This document shows, in pieces, positions 39,301 through 51,562 of a DNA stretch of 64,000 bases; position 1 is the first letter of the stretch; each line of letters begins with the position of its first letter. Made by a program: the position numbers and the translations under genes. Source of the stretch: Raphanus sativus (lineage: Eukaryota > Streptophyta > Magnoliopsida > Brassicales > Brassicaceae); assembly GCF_000801105.2 (NCBI RefSeq), contig NC_079517.1, forward strand, positions 6,758,001-6,822,000, in the 5' to 3' direction. The notes under the pieces are model-generated. The model was not told the origin of the DNA and made no database searches. It saw only the letters and a list, made by a program, of their open reading frames with translations.

Positions 39301-41544
39301 GGAAGCTCTTCTATTAGACATCAAATTTATTTTAACTCTGGTTCTGCCTCATACTTCGTTCCTTATTTCTCAAGTCTTAACACATTTTCGCTACCAATGT
39401 TATCCTGGCCATGTCTAATTAAGAAATATATATTTCGGGGGAGTGTATTTGTGAAAGGAGAAAAATTAGTGTTCCCCGTCACTTGGCATAAATCAATTTC
39501 TACCATTTGTTGTTAGATAAAAGCCTTCTAACATGTTAAAATTGCGATTATTTTCTTCAATTCACAAGCAAGATTATTAAATATTTACATAAATGTTTTG
39601 TGGTTTATCTTTATGAAGTTACTTGTGGCTTTGAGATCAATTTTTTTTTTATATATCCGAACATTCTTGATATTATATTGGATGCTCAAGATGTTTGACA
39701 AAATTTATACCCTATTTTAACCTATAAAAGATTGAAAAGAACGAGCATTCATGACATGTACATGCCATAGACATGAAACCACCACAACAATACTGGCATA
39801 TTAAGCATAACATTTTACATACTTCGGTTTTATGTCATATCAGATATAATTTTTATGTTAAGTAGCTGACTAGCCTTATTTTTTTCATTTGATAGAGGGT
39901 TAGACAGTTCCTTTATAAATCTGCATTTGAATTGCAAGAAGAAGAATTCAATGTGTGTTTTCCATTGTCCAGTGTGGTTGTAATTTTAACGTAAGGGTTA
40001 AATTTCTTAAGAAGTCATAAATTTGGAAGAATGGAACTATCCGTGCGTAGCACCTTGGGTAATACTAGTAACCTATACTATAGCTGTTTTCGTATCAATT
40101 ATTGAAAATTGATACCTATGGCCTATCCGCTTGAATCGAGCTCGATCTTCTGTAGCTGCCTAATTGATTCAAACTACTCAGGTCTTGGGCGACTCTGGTC
40201 GTATGATTTACTCGATATTAGGTTCTAGAAAGAATTTTTACCAGATAACTTACGCTCACCCATAATTAGTTAGGCACTCTGATAATCACATGGTACTAAC
40301 TGAAAAGACTTTTGCCGCCTAAACATGCATTTTTCAATGTCTCGAGAAGAGTTTGTTGATATCTTTGAATGTAAAGTTCTGGCCAGACGAAAGGGAGGAA
40401 TTACAGACGGTTAAGAAGACCTCAACTAGAGTAAGCTCGTTAGTACTGATCTGTCGTATTCTTTTTGATCACGTGGGTTTCATCATTAGCTACAGAAACT
40501 ATACATGAAGTAAAGAAATTATCCATATATCACAGGGATGCTTTAGCTAATTAGCTTGTGGACCATTTTCACGACGGGTACTACCTTTATCTTTTTCTTT
40601 TGTAACCACTATGAGAGAGTAAATGAGATCTTACAGAAGAAACGTAAGAGTATATGCATATCTTAAAATTGCGACGCCGACGTGGGCATTGTATGTTGGA
40701 TTTTGTAGTAAAATGTTGTTTTTGATTTTCTGGTCGTCAAAACTTGACAATAGATTGTATAGAACTAAAGGGTATGGGAGCAGGCCCGACTCAAAGTAAA
40801 TCTGGGCCTTGTGTAAGCTTGTTTTTCTAAACCAAATTTAAGGTCCATATATAGCAAACATGAATTTTGGACCTTTTATTACAAAAATCAAAAATTCATG
40901 ACCCTAAAGTTCGGATCGAATATTTATAATGCATATTAATTTTGTTTTTTCGTATCAGTTTTTTCGGATATTAATTCGGGTTTTCGGTTTTTGGATTTTT
41001 CAAGCTGTCTGTTGGGGTTCGGCTAATAAATATTTTATAATGCATGATTCAAATTGTCTAAAAGACATTTCACTAGCAATGTAAAAAAAAAAAAAAACAA
41101 ACTATATATGATTTTGTAAGCTATTTTTCATTCAAATATGTTTTGTCCCAACTCACCGCAGTGTAACCGATCTCTCTGTACTAGAGGCTCGTAGTCTCCT
41201 ATGGCCTATCTAAGGATTTTTGTTGGTAAAAAAACGTAAAAAATCACATTTTAAATTTATTTCTCTTTGTTTCCCTCAGAGCATTGGCTTTGGGGATCAA
41301 ACTTTTAAAAGTTATTTCAGTGACAAAAATTTATATAACTCTATGGTTGCTATTTTCGTCCTTTCAATGCCATTTGCCATAATAATATCAACTGCTCAGT
41401 AACAATAACGTGAACAACAAAGACATGGAAACATTCGATCCTAGCACGGGTATTGATATCTGGTTTATGATCTTTTTAAATCAAGTCGATCATAGTTGCG
41501 AAGGCTCGACAAAGCGTAAATTATCTGTGCTCTATTCTAATTAG
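36374..41544. other. Long gene-free interval between the OXS3-like and ERF genes
   Basis: No exon-like segment, RNA gene or intact transposon recognised. At 38,080-38,235 a promoter-like cluster on the + strand has ACACGTGGC, TGACGTGTC and CTATTTAAG in normal order, but no gene follows. As I recall, Arabidopsis carries an alpha/beta-hydrolase gene (At5g21950) in this interval; I find no trace of it. Confidence 0.5.
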
Positions 41545-42422
41545 AGGTGTTTAATCCGAATATCGGTTCGGTTTTAAATTTTTCGGTATTTCAGTATTTT
41601 GATTAGTAAAATATAACTATCATTCTAAATCCATATGTGCTTCGTTTAGTTTATATATTGTCGGTCTTTTATTTATTCGGTTTTATACCAAAAGTATAAT
41701 TATTTAATTTGAAATCATATTATATGAATTTTAGAATCATGTTGTCAATGCAGTCATTTATTAAAAATATATTACATGTTCAAATAAATGGACAAAAAAG
41801 TAAAAATGCTTCTACCATCAAATAAATAATCAAATATATAGAATTAAATTCAAAGCTCAAATTTAGAAAATAAAAATAAGAAACAAAACAAAAGAATAAA
41901 AGAATTTTTTCCCTTCCTCCATATTTAGTATTCTTCAAAATCATTTTTGATTGAATACAAAACTTTGTCATTTATAGATAAGAAAAAGCTGTGAAAAATT
42001 CTACTAACTATTTTCCATAAAATTTATAACTTTCACTTCCATTTAGTCAATGCTAAAATAAAGCAAAAAATATTAAAAACAATATTAAGAAAATAAGAAG
42101 TCTAGGTTGTGATGTATTGTTATTTAAATATAGTTTAAGTATTTTACAAATTAAAGTTTCTTTATTAATATAAAAATGTGGTAATGGTCATTAACAAAAA
42201 AATAACTTATATAACAAATAGATTTTCATGTGTCGTTATAAAATAGATACATACTTACATGTTTCTAATTTTGATCGGTTTTGTTGGATTTAATCGGTTA
42301 TAAACCAAACCATATCCAAATCATACGGTTTCTGTAAAATCATATACATTCGATTTATATGGTATATACCAAACTAAACCATATTATCTATTTCAGTTGT
42401 TTTGCAATATTGAACAGTCTTA
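41545..42422. mobile_element. Degenerate non-autonomous TIR element (tentative)
   Basis: The left edge TTAGAGGTGTTTAATCCG, followed by TCGGTTCGGTTTT motifs, and the right part ATTGAACAGTCTTAG are reminiscent of plant hAT-type MITEs, which begin AGAGGTGTTCAATCCGG and are rich in CGGTTYGGTT. The termini match poorly and no target duplication was found. Confidence 0.35.
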
Positions 42423-42814
42423 GTTATAATGGAACTTAAATTATTAGTTTTGAAACCAGTTGAACTGCTATTAGTGCATTATATAATATATTTTTTTGTT
42501 ATGAAAATATTACATACAGATCTATAACGAAATATACTGTAACACACACAAATCCCAACAAGACATGAAGCACTTATAGAAAAAAGAATACGGACCAAAG
42601 AATAGGGGTCAAGATTGGCTTGTTTCAAATAAATCAAACCAATCCTGAAAAAACTATAATGGAAGTAATGTGCAATGTAATACAAAGCACATAGACACAA
42701 ACCAAAAAAAAAAAAATGTGAAATAGATTGATTTAAAAATGACTAGTAGCTTAGTGATTCACCTTGAGTAATAATGGAATTTTTGTTCCAAGATCACTGA
42801 TAAAAATATGGATC

Positions 42815-43504
42815 TCAGAAATTCCAAAGGTTAATGCTGTAATGAGAGTAATCATCTTCAGCAACATATGCTCCATCGTAGTAAAAATCAGATGAGAGCT
42901 CGTGTTGTGGTTCTTGTGCCGACGGGAAATACAAATTCGTATAATCATCGTCCATGAAATAAGTAGGAAACTCTTCCGAAGTTGTAGGAACCATAAGATT
43001 TTCTTCCCACATAAACGGCCAATACGGCGTCGTATCGTTACTATTGCTATTGCAATTACCCTCGTGGTTGTTACTATCTCCCCCAACTTGTCCTAACGTA
43101 GGCCCACCACTACCACCACTAGTTTCCCCACGTGCTGAAATTTCCCCTTCTTCCTCCTCCATCCTATCGCCATGTGTCGACGGTAGTTGTTCTTCTTGTT
43201 GTTGTTGCTGCGGTGGTGGTGGTAACGGTTCCTCGCAGCCGAAACGGTTAGCTACCACCTGAATCTGCTGCGGCGTCAGAGAACGTCCCCCAGGTATCTC
43301 CGGAGGATTATCCGGGAAGTTAAAACGTGCACCGGGGCCGCGGAGGCAGTAAAGAGCCGCGTCGAAAGCACGCGCCGCCTTCTCAGCGGAGTCGAAGGAG
43401 CCGAGCCAGATCCTCTCGCGGCTGTTGGGGAGACGAATCTCAGCCACCCATTTGCCCCACTTCCTCTTCCTTACACCTGTGTACTTGGGCAGTGATGCTT
43501 CCAT
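42815..43504 (-). CDS. ERF016: AP2/ERF transcription factor, DREB A-5 subgroup (ERF016-like)
   Basis: Intronless 229-residue protein. Residues about 8-66 are a complete AP2/ERF DNA-binding domain: [39 protein letters not shown] and [15 protein letters not shown]. It has the Val of the VAEIR segment typical of DREB types; the position where classic DREBs have Glu is Leu, as in the ERF016-018 branch. After the domain come poly-Gln/Pro, a Glu-rich tract, a Gly/Asn-rich stretch and an acidic, Tyr-rich C-terminus ending SINLWNF, likely an activation region. Such factors bind GCC/DRE-type promoter elements. Its place between the OXS3-like and PORR genes fits At5g21960. The number within the ERF016-018 group is inferred from synteny. 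Confidence 0.9.
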   Translation of the reverse strand: MEASLPKYTGVRKRKWGKWVAEIRLPNSRERIWLGSFDSAEKAARAFDAALYCLRGPGARFNFPDNPPEIPGGRSLTPQQIQVVANRFGCEEPLPPPPQQQQQEEQLPSTHGDRMEEEEGEISARGETSGGSGGPTLGQVGGDSNNHEGNCNSNSNDTTPYWPFMWEENLMVPTTSEEFPTYFMDDDYTNLYFPSAQEPQHELSSDFYYDGAYVAEDDYSHYSINLWNF

Positions 43505-43611
43505 ATCTCTCTATACAAAACCAAATGCACAGGTAACAGTTTTAGTTATTACAGTTTGGTTCAGGTACTTTTTGGAGTTGACAATATAGTGAGAGTGGCG
43601 GCTTGTTAGTT

Positions 43612-43619
43612 TATTTATA
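43612..43619 (-). promoter_or_regulatory. TATA box of the ERF gene
   Basis: TATAAATA on the minus strand, about 108 bp upstream of the ATG. Confidence 0.55.
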
Positions 43620-45812
43620 TGTGTGTTTGATAAGTAGAGTGTGAGAATTACAGCAGAGCTCTCGTGTTGTATGCGCGTTGACGGAGATGATTTCGTGGAA
43701 ACACGGATGAAGAAGCGGTCATGTTTTTCATTTGCCCCACGTTCCGTAACTCCTCGTTCTTACTTTTTTCTTCTAGATTATTAGTTTTCACTAACCAACA
43801 AAATTAGGCTTTAATTCTATACAGTATAATTTTGGCAGGAGATTGGAGCATGTAAGATTAGACTATATATTAATATATGTAGTTTTTAACACGTATTAAT
43901 TTATAAAGTGTTTGGTTATTACATTTTTGTTTGCCACACGTGCCGTAAATCCTCGTTTATACAACCATGTGCTTACTTTTTTTTCTTTCACTAACCTAAA
44001 AAAATTAGGGCTTTAGTCCTGTATACAATTTTGGCAGGATATAGGAGCATATTAAAGTAGACTAACGGATGTAGTTTTTAAAATGAATTTAAATTCTTTG
44101 ATTTTTACTTTTCTTTTTGCTTATATGGTTTACGTTTTTCAGTCTTTTCATAAATATATTTTTTTCATAAATATTGTAAAGCCAAAAAAATATTGAAGAA
44201 AAAAAAATCTAAAACGTTGACAACAAATAAGAATTAAAATTAAAAACCGGTAAATGGAAATGAACTTTCCTAGTTAATGAAGAAACAAATTTATGAGAAA
44301 TAAAAAAACCAATAACTCTTATAAAACTCAGCTCATTCAATACCTTGATTAGCTCTTTTGCCGCTGTATTATTCGAACTCATCATTATCAAGAAAACTTA
44401 TAGTTAATTTCTACTTAATTTACTTTCTTTGTTCGCTTTATTTTTGAACTGTTTTCTGGTTAGTTTCTACTTAATTTACTTGTCGATACAAATTATATTT
44501 GGTTGGTTTAAAATTTGCATCGACAAGTGTGGTTAACGCACCCAAATATAATTTACACTACACATGTACTTATTTACTAATTGTCAACTGCTTTTAAACT
44601 AATTTTACGAGCATTGGCGATATTTAAAACGGACATACTGCTATGTTAGTAGGATTTTACAAAGATGAATAATTTATAATAGTAGAGATCATAAACCACT
44701 TCAATTGTAATGGTCATCAAATGGTGTTACCGTGTTAATATAATCGGTAACCCTCTTTTAAATATTTCCCTTGCGTACCGCAAAGCAAAAAAAAAATGAA
44801 AGGCATGAAATTTTTAAATGGATAGGTTGCTAGATTTAGAGTCATTTTTTGCCATATATTAAGTATTTTAATTCACTATATTTAATAGATAGACATGTGT
44901 TTGGTCAACACCCTATCATATCATTTTGTCGCGTTTCCTGAAAGCTACACTTGTGAAGGAATTTGAGTTCTTCCCCCTTTTCTACGCTATCTATATATGA
45001 AAAATATAAATACTTCACTTAATGCTAGTTGGCTATGTTTGTTCATTTGAGAGAAGGAACCAAACTAGGTTCGTGATTTCCTTTATTTACAATAATAATC
45101 ATTTGTTTTAATGCTAATTGCTTTCATTATTAGCTAGTTTCTGTTCATCTATTAAATATACTTGGGACATTAATTAAATTTTTCGAATCAGCTATTCTCG
45201 TGGGGAAAAACTTTCAATATACTGTATACTGTACGTAAATTAATGGATTTATTTTCAGAAAATGGGGAGTATTAAATTCTTTCTTTTTTATTATTTTTTG
45301 CTATTCTTTTCAAAGTGTTAGCGCAGATGTTAAAATATACAGACAAAACAAAATTAATTGAGATAAAAGTGCCGCCATCGGATTTAAATTAGAGTCTAAT
45401 AGTTATCAAAACAAACTTAACTACAAACTACATTCTAAAAAAAAAAGATTGTCTTTTATAGAATATCGTTTTTGATCATAAGCTAGAAAAGACCAAGATA
45501 AAGTAATTATCGAAGCGAAAAAATACAAAGAAAATTCGTTTTCACCGTTGCTCGTGTCAACCAACTGTGAGTGACATTGACGAGAGCAACACCAACGGAC
45601 GGATACATAATGATGGCCGTTTTGTTGGTTTTTACAAAATATCTTCCTCGGACATGACATTGCTCAAATTAAAAGACAAAACAGTTCAAAACCACGAGTC
45701 TAAAAAAAAATAACATTAAGACAAACAGTTTATTGCCCACGTGTCCAAAATAAGATTAAGGTTAGTGATCTGAAAATTTGTAGACACAAAAGAAAAAACC
45801 CGCAAGAAAACT
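43620..45812. other. Spacer between the ERF and PORR genes
   Basis: AT-rich, with no supportable gene. An internal near-repeat is visible: 'TTTTTTCTT...TTCACTAACC' to 'CTTTAGTCCTGTATACA.TTTTGGCAGGA' at 43,979-44,040 repeats 43,765-43,845, an old local duplication of ERF upstream DNA. A G-box-like CCACGTGTCC lies at 45,738-45,747. Confidence 0.45.
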
Positions 45813-45836
45813 AAATGGGCTTAATAAAGCCCATTT
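45813..45836. promoter_or_regulatory. Palindromic site II (TGGGCY) promoter element of the PORR gene
   Basis: Arms AAATGGGCTT (45,813-45,822) and AAGCCCATTT (45,827-45,836) are a perfect 10-bp inverted repeat around AATA. TGGGCT/AGCCCA are site II elements, bound by TCP factors and common upstream of nuclear genes for organelle and ribosomal proteins. The element is about 175 bp before the PORR start codon. Confidence 0.55.
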
Positions 45837-46010
45837 ACAAAACAACAAGAAGACGACACACCTTTTCTTTTTTCTCGTCGCCGTCGGACCTCCGTCGCAT
45901 GGATTTCTCCTCCTTCCTCCCACTCACCATCCATTTATCGTATTTAAGTCGGCCGAGAAGGAAAAAAAACTGAGCTTTCGTTGCAATACAAACTTCTTCA
46001 ACGCTTGTTC

Positions 46011-47351
46011 ATGCGTTTCAAAGCTGAGATTTTTATGGGAAGTGTACGAAGTAAGCGTTTCCACGGGAATGCCCACAAGGTGTTCGCGATAATGCCTGAG
46101 AGAAGCGTTTTATCTAGAGAGTCCCCTTTCGGGCGGGTGTGGGTGAGGCTAATGACGAGCAGCAAGCGTGTTCAAGATAGGAGCAGGGAGAAGCGTGTCC
46201 GAGAGCTCGAAGTAGCGACGGAGAAATGGAAGATAGCTAACAAATTGATGTTCTTGATGGAGCTGCTGAGGAGTGAGCCGGAGATGATCATGAAGGTCAG
46301 GCTGTTGGAGCAGTACAGGCGTCAGATCAACTTGCCTAAACCGCATAAGATGAGCGATTTCATCAGAAAGTCTCCGAAGTTGTTTGAACTGTACAAGGAT
46401 GAGAGGGGAGTGTTGTGGTGTGGAATGACGAAGGAAGGGGAGGACTTGTTGGACGAGCATGATGGGTTGGTCGAGGAGAATGGGGACAAGGCGGCGGAAC
46501 ATGTGACTAGGTGTTTGATGATGTCTGTTGATAAGAAGCTTCGGTTGGATAAGATTGCTCATTTCAGGAGAGATTTTGGGTTGCCTCTTGATTTCAGGGT
46601 CAGCTGGGTGCACAAGTTTCCTGATCTTTTTAAAGTTGTCAAGGTTGAGGATGGTGAGGAGTATCTTGAGCTTGTTTCATGGAATCCAGCTTGGGCTATC
46701 ACAGAGCTGGAGAAAAAGACTATAGGTTTAACAGAGGAGAGTGATCACAAGCCGGGTCTGCTTTCACTGCCTTTCCCTATGAAGTTTCCTCCTTCGTACA
46801 AGAAAATGTACCGGTACAGAGGGAAGATTGAGCATTTCCAGAAACGAACTTACTTGTCTCCTTATGCTGATGCAATTGGACTCGAAGCTGGTTCGAAGGA
46901 ATTCGATAAACGGGCGATCGCGGTTATGCACGAGCTGCTTAGTTTTACGCTCGAGAAGAGACTGGTGACGGATCATCTGACCCATTTCAGGAGAGAGTTT
47001 GTGATGCCGCAGAAGCTGATGAGGATATTCTTGAAGCATTGTGGTATCTTCTACGTCTCTGAGAGAGGGAAGAGGTTCAGTGTGTTCTTGACAGAAGGTT
47101 ACGAAGGGCCGGAGCTGATTGAGAAGTGCCCTTTGATACTTTGGAAAGAGAAGTTGCTGAGGTTTACTGGTTACAGAGGAAGAAAGAGAGTTATTCAAAC
47201 TTATAGTGATACATTGGAAATGGAAGAGACAGAGTTGCTCTATAGTAGTAGTTCAGGAGATGACGATGATGATATGATATCGGATGGTGATGGTGATGAT
47301 GATGATGAGATGGACATTGATGAAGTGAATGATGCATATGGGGAGAATTAG
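46011..47351 (+). CDS. PORR-domain organellar RNA-binding protein
   Basis: Intronless, 446 residues from the ATG at 46,011, the first in frame. The N-terminus (MRFKAEIFMGSVRSKRFHGNAHKVF) is basic and hydroxylated, like a mitochondrial or chloroplast presequence. Residues about 45-390 are a plant organelle RNA recognition (PORR, formerly DUF860) domain. Family signatures include RDRSREKRVRELE-like spacing, PHKMSDFIRKSPKLFELY, KIAHFRRDFGLPLDFR, FPDLFKVV, KRLVTDHLTHFRREFVMP and a CGIFYVSERGK-type strand. Members such as WTF1 and WTF9 promote splicing of group II introns in organelles; this one's target is unknown. Older databases label the family 'ubiquitin carboxyl-terminal hydrolase', which is misleading. 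The C-terminal 35 residues are an Asp/Ser tail (GDDDDD, GDDDDEMDID). Confidence 0.9.
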   Translation: MRFKAEIFMGSVRSKRFHGNAHKVFAIMPERSVLSRESPFGRVWVRLMTSSKRVQDRSREKRVRELEVATEKWKIANKLMFLMELLRSEPEMIMKVRLLEQYRRQINLPKPHKMSDFIRKSPKLFELYKDERGVLWCGMTKEGEDLLDEHDGLVEENGDKAAEHVTRCLMMSVDKKLRLDKIAHFRRDFGLPLDFRVSWVHKFPDLFKVVKVEDGEEYLELVSWNPAWAITELEKKTIGLTEESDHKPGLLSLPFPMKFPPSYKKMYRYRGKIEHFQKRTYLSPYADAIGLEAGSKEFDKRAIAVMHELLSFTLEKRLVTDHLTHFRREFVMPQKLMRIFLKHCGIFYVSERGKRFSVFLTEGYEGPELIEKCPLILWKEKLLRFTGYRGRKRVIQTYSDTLEMEETELLYSSSSGDDDDDMISDGDGDDDDEMDIDEVNDAYGEN

Positions 47352-47566
47352 CAAAGTCTAGAAATCATTTTTGAGCAAGAAAAGTTTTAGTTTCATTCAT
47401 TTGTGACTTTTGCCAAACCGAACATCTCTCCGCAGGCATGTTGTTATTCTTAAATTCTTGTGTCTCCAAACAGAAAAAAAAAAAAGGAGAAAAAATAGAA
47501 AGAAAACAAATAAATAAGAAAATAACCAAAGAGTTGATTCAACATGTCTGAAAAAAAAAACAGTAA

Positions 47567-48841
47567 TCAATCTTTGTGGCTCAGCCAGGCAAGCCAATCG
47601 TCTCCATCCATGCCTTCAATTTCTTTAAACTCCATACTGTAAAATAAATATCATACGTTCGAATTGTTAGGTTAGATAGACAGATAACCAACCGGTTACC
47701 ACAAAATTCTGAAATTAAAAATATGAAGAGCACTGAAGAAAATGAGTTACTCCCCTAACAAGCAAGCTATTTAATAATTGCATGCAATGATATAACACAA
47801 CAATATATAATTTTCGGACACTAACATATAATCATTGGACCAAAAAGAAAACAAAAGGGACAGCTTGAGATCATGCAATAAACAGATGTGGATCCTTGTC
47901 ATTCCACAAGTTTCACTTCTCTCTTCTTCATATTTTTCTAATTAATTAGTCCCATTTAATAATCAGAAAAATATTAGTTAAAAAAAAAATTCTTGTTTTT
48001 GTGTTCTGCCGCAACTCAAATCACAGCACCGATAAAAATGTTTTCAGCTAAATATATTGAATAATAAATAAAAAAGAAAATAATTTTACCAGGACAAAGG
48101 AGGATTGTGAGGGGAGGAGTAATGAGTAGAGAGATCATACGGATGAAACAGTTCTTCATCTGTTGGATTCAACCACGAAGGAAACTCCATGACGTCACTG
48201 AACTTCGGGAAGACGTCATCCTCGACCACCACGGCTTGTTCCTCCTCCGACTTTGTCATCTCCGTCTCCGCCGTCTTCATCATGAGCTCTGACCACCAAG
48301 CTGACGTCCCCACGTTGTTCTCCGGTTCCATCACCTGCTTCTTGGGAAGTGGAGGTGAAGGGGAGGAGGAGTAGATATGAAGATTCGTCGTCGGAAACAT
48401 CGCTGAGGATGATGAAGATGAGTTTGACGACGACGAGGATGATGATGACGACGGCGAGGAGGTTTGGATGAAGTCGTTGAAGTCATGGTAATTGAGGTTT
48501 AACCCTAAAGGTTGGTTAGGGAGGAGGAAACTGAGTTGTGGATTCAACCAAGAAAATGGATCCGGAGGTGGAGGAGGAGGCGGTGGAGAAAGAAGATTCT
48601 GCGGTGGAGGAGGAGGCGGTGGAATCTTGGCGGCTTGTCTCATGGAAGCGCGATGTTGTTTTAAGGCGGTGACGATTTCGCGGCGAGCTTCGGCCATATT
48701 AAGGAGACGTTCTTGGTAAGGACGGCTTGTGTGGAGTCGTCTTCTCACTTGTTTCTTGTGCGTCTGCGTTTGCGTTTTGCCGCCGTTGTTGCTATCTGTG
48801 GTTGTAGTCATGGTGGTGGAAGAACCAAGTTGTGGCTTCAC
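47567..48841 (-). CDS. Proline/serine-rich plant protein, function unknown
   Basis: Two exons on the minus strand: 48,841-48,090 and 47,636-47,567, joined within a TG|T codon, giving 273 residues. The first exon has a Thr/Asn-rich start, a basic segment conserved in the family ([20 protein letters not shown]), an Ala/Arg-rich helix ([20 protein letters not shown]), two poly-Pro runs, a long poly-Ser run and [16 protein letters not shown]. The second exon adds [20 protein letters not shown], whose EIEGMDG..WL pattern I recognise from plant proteins labelled 'hydroxyproline-rich glycoprotein'. No signal peptide or membrane segment is seen, so the cell-wall implication of that label is doubtful. 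Missing the small 3' exon would give a protein ending PPLSW instead. Confidence 0.8.
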
Positions 48842-49105
48842 GAGAGATTGGATCTAAGTAGCAGATTCTCGCTTGTGTGATCTGACCATCAAAAATAATT
48901 ATGATTTTTTTTTTCACACTGAGAAGATACTGATATTATTAGGACATGCTTCTTCTTTTGGATTGTTTTTTTTTTTCTTTCTTTCTGAAAGGATTGTTTG
49001 AGTAGTTGTGGTTGTTGATGATGAGATCAGACAAATGACTCCGGAAAGAAAACAGATAAGAGGAGAGGTGGTGTTGAAGGAAAAGCAAAGGCTCGTGGGT
49101 GGTGA

Positions 49106-49113
49106 TATAAATA
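49106..49113 (-). promoter_or_regulatory. Possible TATA box of the proline/serine-rich gene
   Basis: TATTTATA on the minus strand, about 265 bp before the ATG at 48,841, implying a long 5' leader. Confidence 0.35.
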
Positions 49114-50500
49114 CTCTGCTCTAGCCCAATATTGTAGACAACTCTTTTATCTTTGTTTATTTTCTGTTCAGAAAGAAATGAACATTTTTATCTTTTTTTA
49201 GTTTCTGCATGTGTGTGGGTTTTCCTTTCTTATTTTGGCAAAAAAAAAATTCATTAAACTTTGCCGTAAATGGCTATCTTTGGATGGTTGGCACTTGGCA
49301 GTAATTGACCAAAGTGCCCACTAACTCGACAAAACTGAATAACTGATAATGAAAACTGGGGGTTTCTTTTTGTTGTGTGAAGCAACTCTCAAGTAATTGA
49401 CCGAAGTGTCCACCAACTCAACAAATCTGAATGGAAAATAAATCCTTTTGTTGTGTGAAGCAATATGTTTTAATTTATAAACATTCTAAAATTGTTGAAA
49501 ATACCATCTTTAGGATAACTTGTATGTTGGTAACTATATTCTTTTAATAAGCATTATCAGACGACTTCCAACAAGACAAAGAGTTTGTTTTCGGCTGATT
49601 TTAAATAGACAAAGAAAATGAGGTTAATTAACAATTTGGAAGATTGAGAACAGGAGATTGACTAAAAAATGGGAAAATCAAATAAGATAGAGATCAGAAA
49701 GGGGGAGGGTATTTTGGGGAATAACGGAAGAGAATCCATATGACACTAGTCCTCTCTGTTAAAAGCTTTTGTCTGAAGTACAGTGGGGCCTCATCTACAT
49801 GAAGATCAACAAATGCGTCACTTAAAAACTGCTGCTTTTTTCCTTTTTTTTCAAATCTACTCATAGGATGCAAATGTTCTACCGTTCTCTTTTGATATAT
49901 TCTATTCACTGACAAGAGAATCAGGTAAGTTTTTTTTATTGCTCGAATAGTTCAATTTGCTTTCAAACTAGCTCGAGGATGGTAAAAAAAGGTAGCCAAT
50001 TATCTTTCCCATTCTATTATTGCACGTAGAATTCGAATTGTAGTAATAGCTAGTTATGTATTTCACAAAAAGTAGCACTTTACAGATTTAGATTAATAGA
50101 TTATGACATCACCAGACTATGATAGAAGGAGAGAGGTATGGTGAAAATGTGTTTGCATGCAACAGTGGGGATGCATACGCAGACAGTCCAAATTCGAGGC
50201 TTCTTTCAAATTCAGCTATCCCTCTTCTCTCTCCCCTTTCATTGTCAATAAACTCAATACTTATATAAATTTCCAATTTTAGTTTCATACACTAACTCGT
50301 TACAAAAAAAAAAAAAAAGTTTCATACACTAACTATTCAAGTGGTAAATATCGAGCGAGAAAATGCAAGTCTCTTATTGATCAAGGATTCAAGATTAAAA
50401 ATTGGTTTCTCTTTCTTGATTAGAGAGTCTGTCTCACTCTAAACTAGGTTTACTCTTTATTAAGTTTATGGTCTAACCCTGAGTGAATTATAACAGTGTA
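49114..50500. other. Intergenic DNA left of the Helitron cluster
   Basis: No gene supported. A short direct repeat, TTTCATACACTAACT, recurs at 50,282 and 50,320 around an A-run, consistent with a tiny A-tailed insertion. Confidence 0.4.
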
Positions 50501-50859
50501 ACTAGACCTTGACCCGCCCGACCGGGCGGGTATTATTTTATGTTTTTAGTTTTTTTATTATACTAAATGATATATTTATAATATTTAGATATAAATTTAG
50601 ATTAGAAATTAATATTTATAGTTATAATAAAAATTAAGACTAAATGTTTAACAAAACATTTTGATATAAATTTTAAATTTTCTAGTTAAAATAATATAGA
50701 GATTGGTCAATAATTTTTTTCAATTCCAAAATCTTAACATTCTTTAAAAAAATATAAATGAATAAAATATAATTTTGCGCTGTTGTTGTTTATGTCTATA
50801 GCTTGACCTGTGGCCGTATAAATATTTGTTTTTCACTAAATTTTTTCTTTGTACTACTG

Positions 50860-50898
<39 letters not shown>

Positions 50899-51410
50899 TT
50901 GTAAATTATATGTATTATATTAATGTTAATATAACATTTTAAACAACAATTTATTTATTACTTAGATATGGAAAAAATATAAAGATAATTTATTATTCAC
51001 CAAATTTTAGAAGTTAGCGTAATTATAGGATAAGTTTCGGTGTTTTATAGGTATATTAAATATCTGAGAGTGATTATAGGTTAGAACTTATTGTCAGCAA
51101 AGATATTTTGTTTAGATATTAAATTTATTTTGGCTAAAGAAAAAAATTAATAATCATCTATTAGTATAGGTGATTTATCTCTATCATTGATTAAGTCACT
51201 AAAAATAAAATAAACAACTTCCTTCTTTGTGAAGATGTTGTTTCCGATTTTTAAAGAAAAATCAGAGTGAAAAAAACATGCATTTAATAATCTGAAAAGA
51301 TAAGATTTTTTTTAGGAATGTTAATTAATAGGTTCAGTAGCATGAAAGTGTAATTAACATTGAAAACTCAGGGACATTTTCTAAATGTACTTCTCTTTTA
51401 ATAATAGAGA
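50501..51410 (-). mobile_element. Complete non-autonomous Helitron (minus), 910 bp
   Basis: On the minus strand it begins TCTCTATTATTAAAAGAG (from 51,410) and ends with hairpin CCCGCCCG/CGGGCGGG (complement of 50,513-50,530) and CTAGT (50,505-50,501). Host flanks on + are A at 50,500 and T at 51,411, the expected AT target. Its 3' half resembles the Helitron in PAA2 intron 6 (shared ATGATATATTTATAATATTTA and a CGTATAAATATTTG block), so both belong to one family. No coding capacity. Confidence 0.9.
50863..50894. repeat. (AT)n microsatellite inside a Helitron
   Basis: About 16 TA/AT units. The related Helitron in PAA2 intron 6 has a shorter TA run at the equivalent place (around 30,147-30,160). 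Confidence 0.85.
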
Positions 51411-51562
51411 TGAATTTCAAAACCGTGTAGTGAATTAATTCATCTTTACATTTCAAAATTAATACATATGGTTGAAAAGTACATATGGGCAACGGGCCAC
51501 CGATGAAGTCAAATAAAAGAATTGCGGCTTAAAGAAATAAGTGTGGATCATCTTCTACAATA

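Noticed and set aside
45421..45660. 79-codon minus-strand ORF rich in Cys and His
   Set aside because: Cys/His spacing fits no zinc-finger pattern, and no splice or promoter evidence.
46149..47198. Long antisense ORFs (154 and 144 codons) under the PORR gene
   Set aside because: Shadows of the intact PORR frame, sharing its codon structure.
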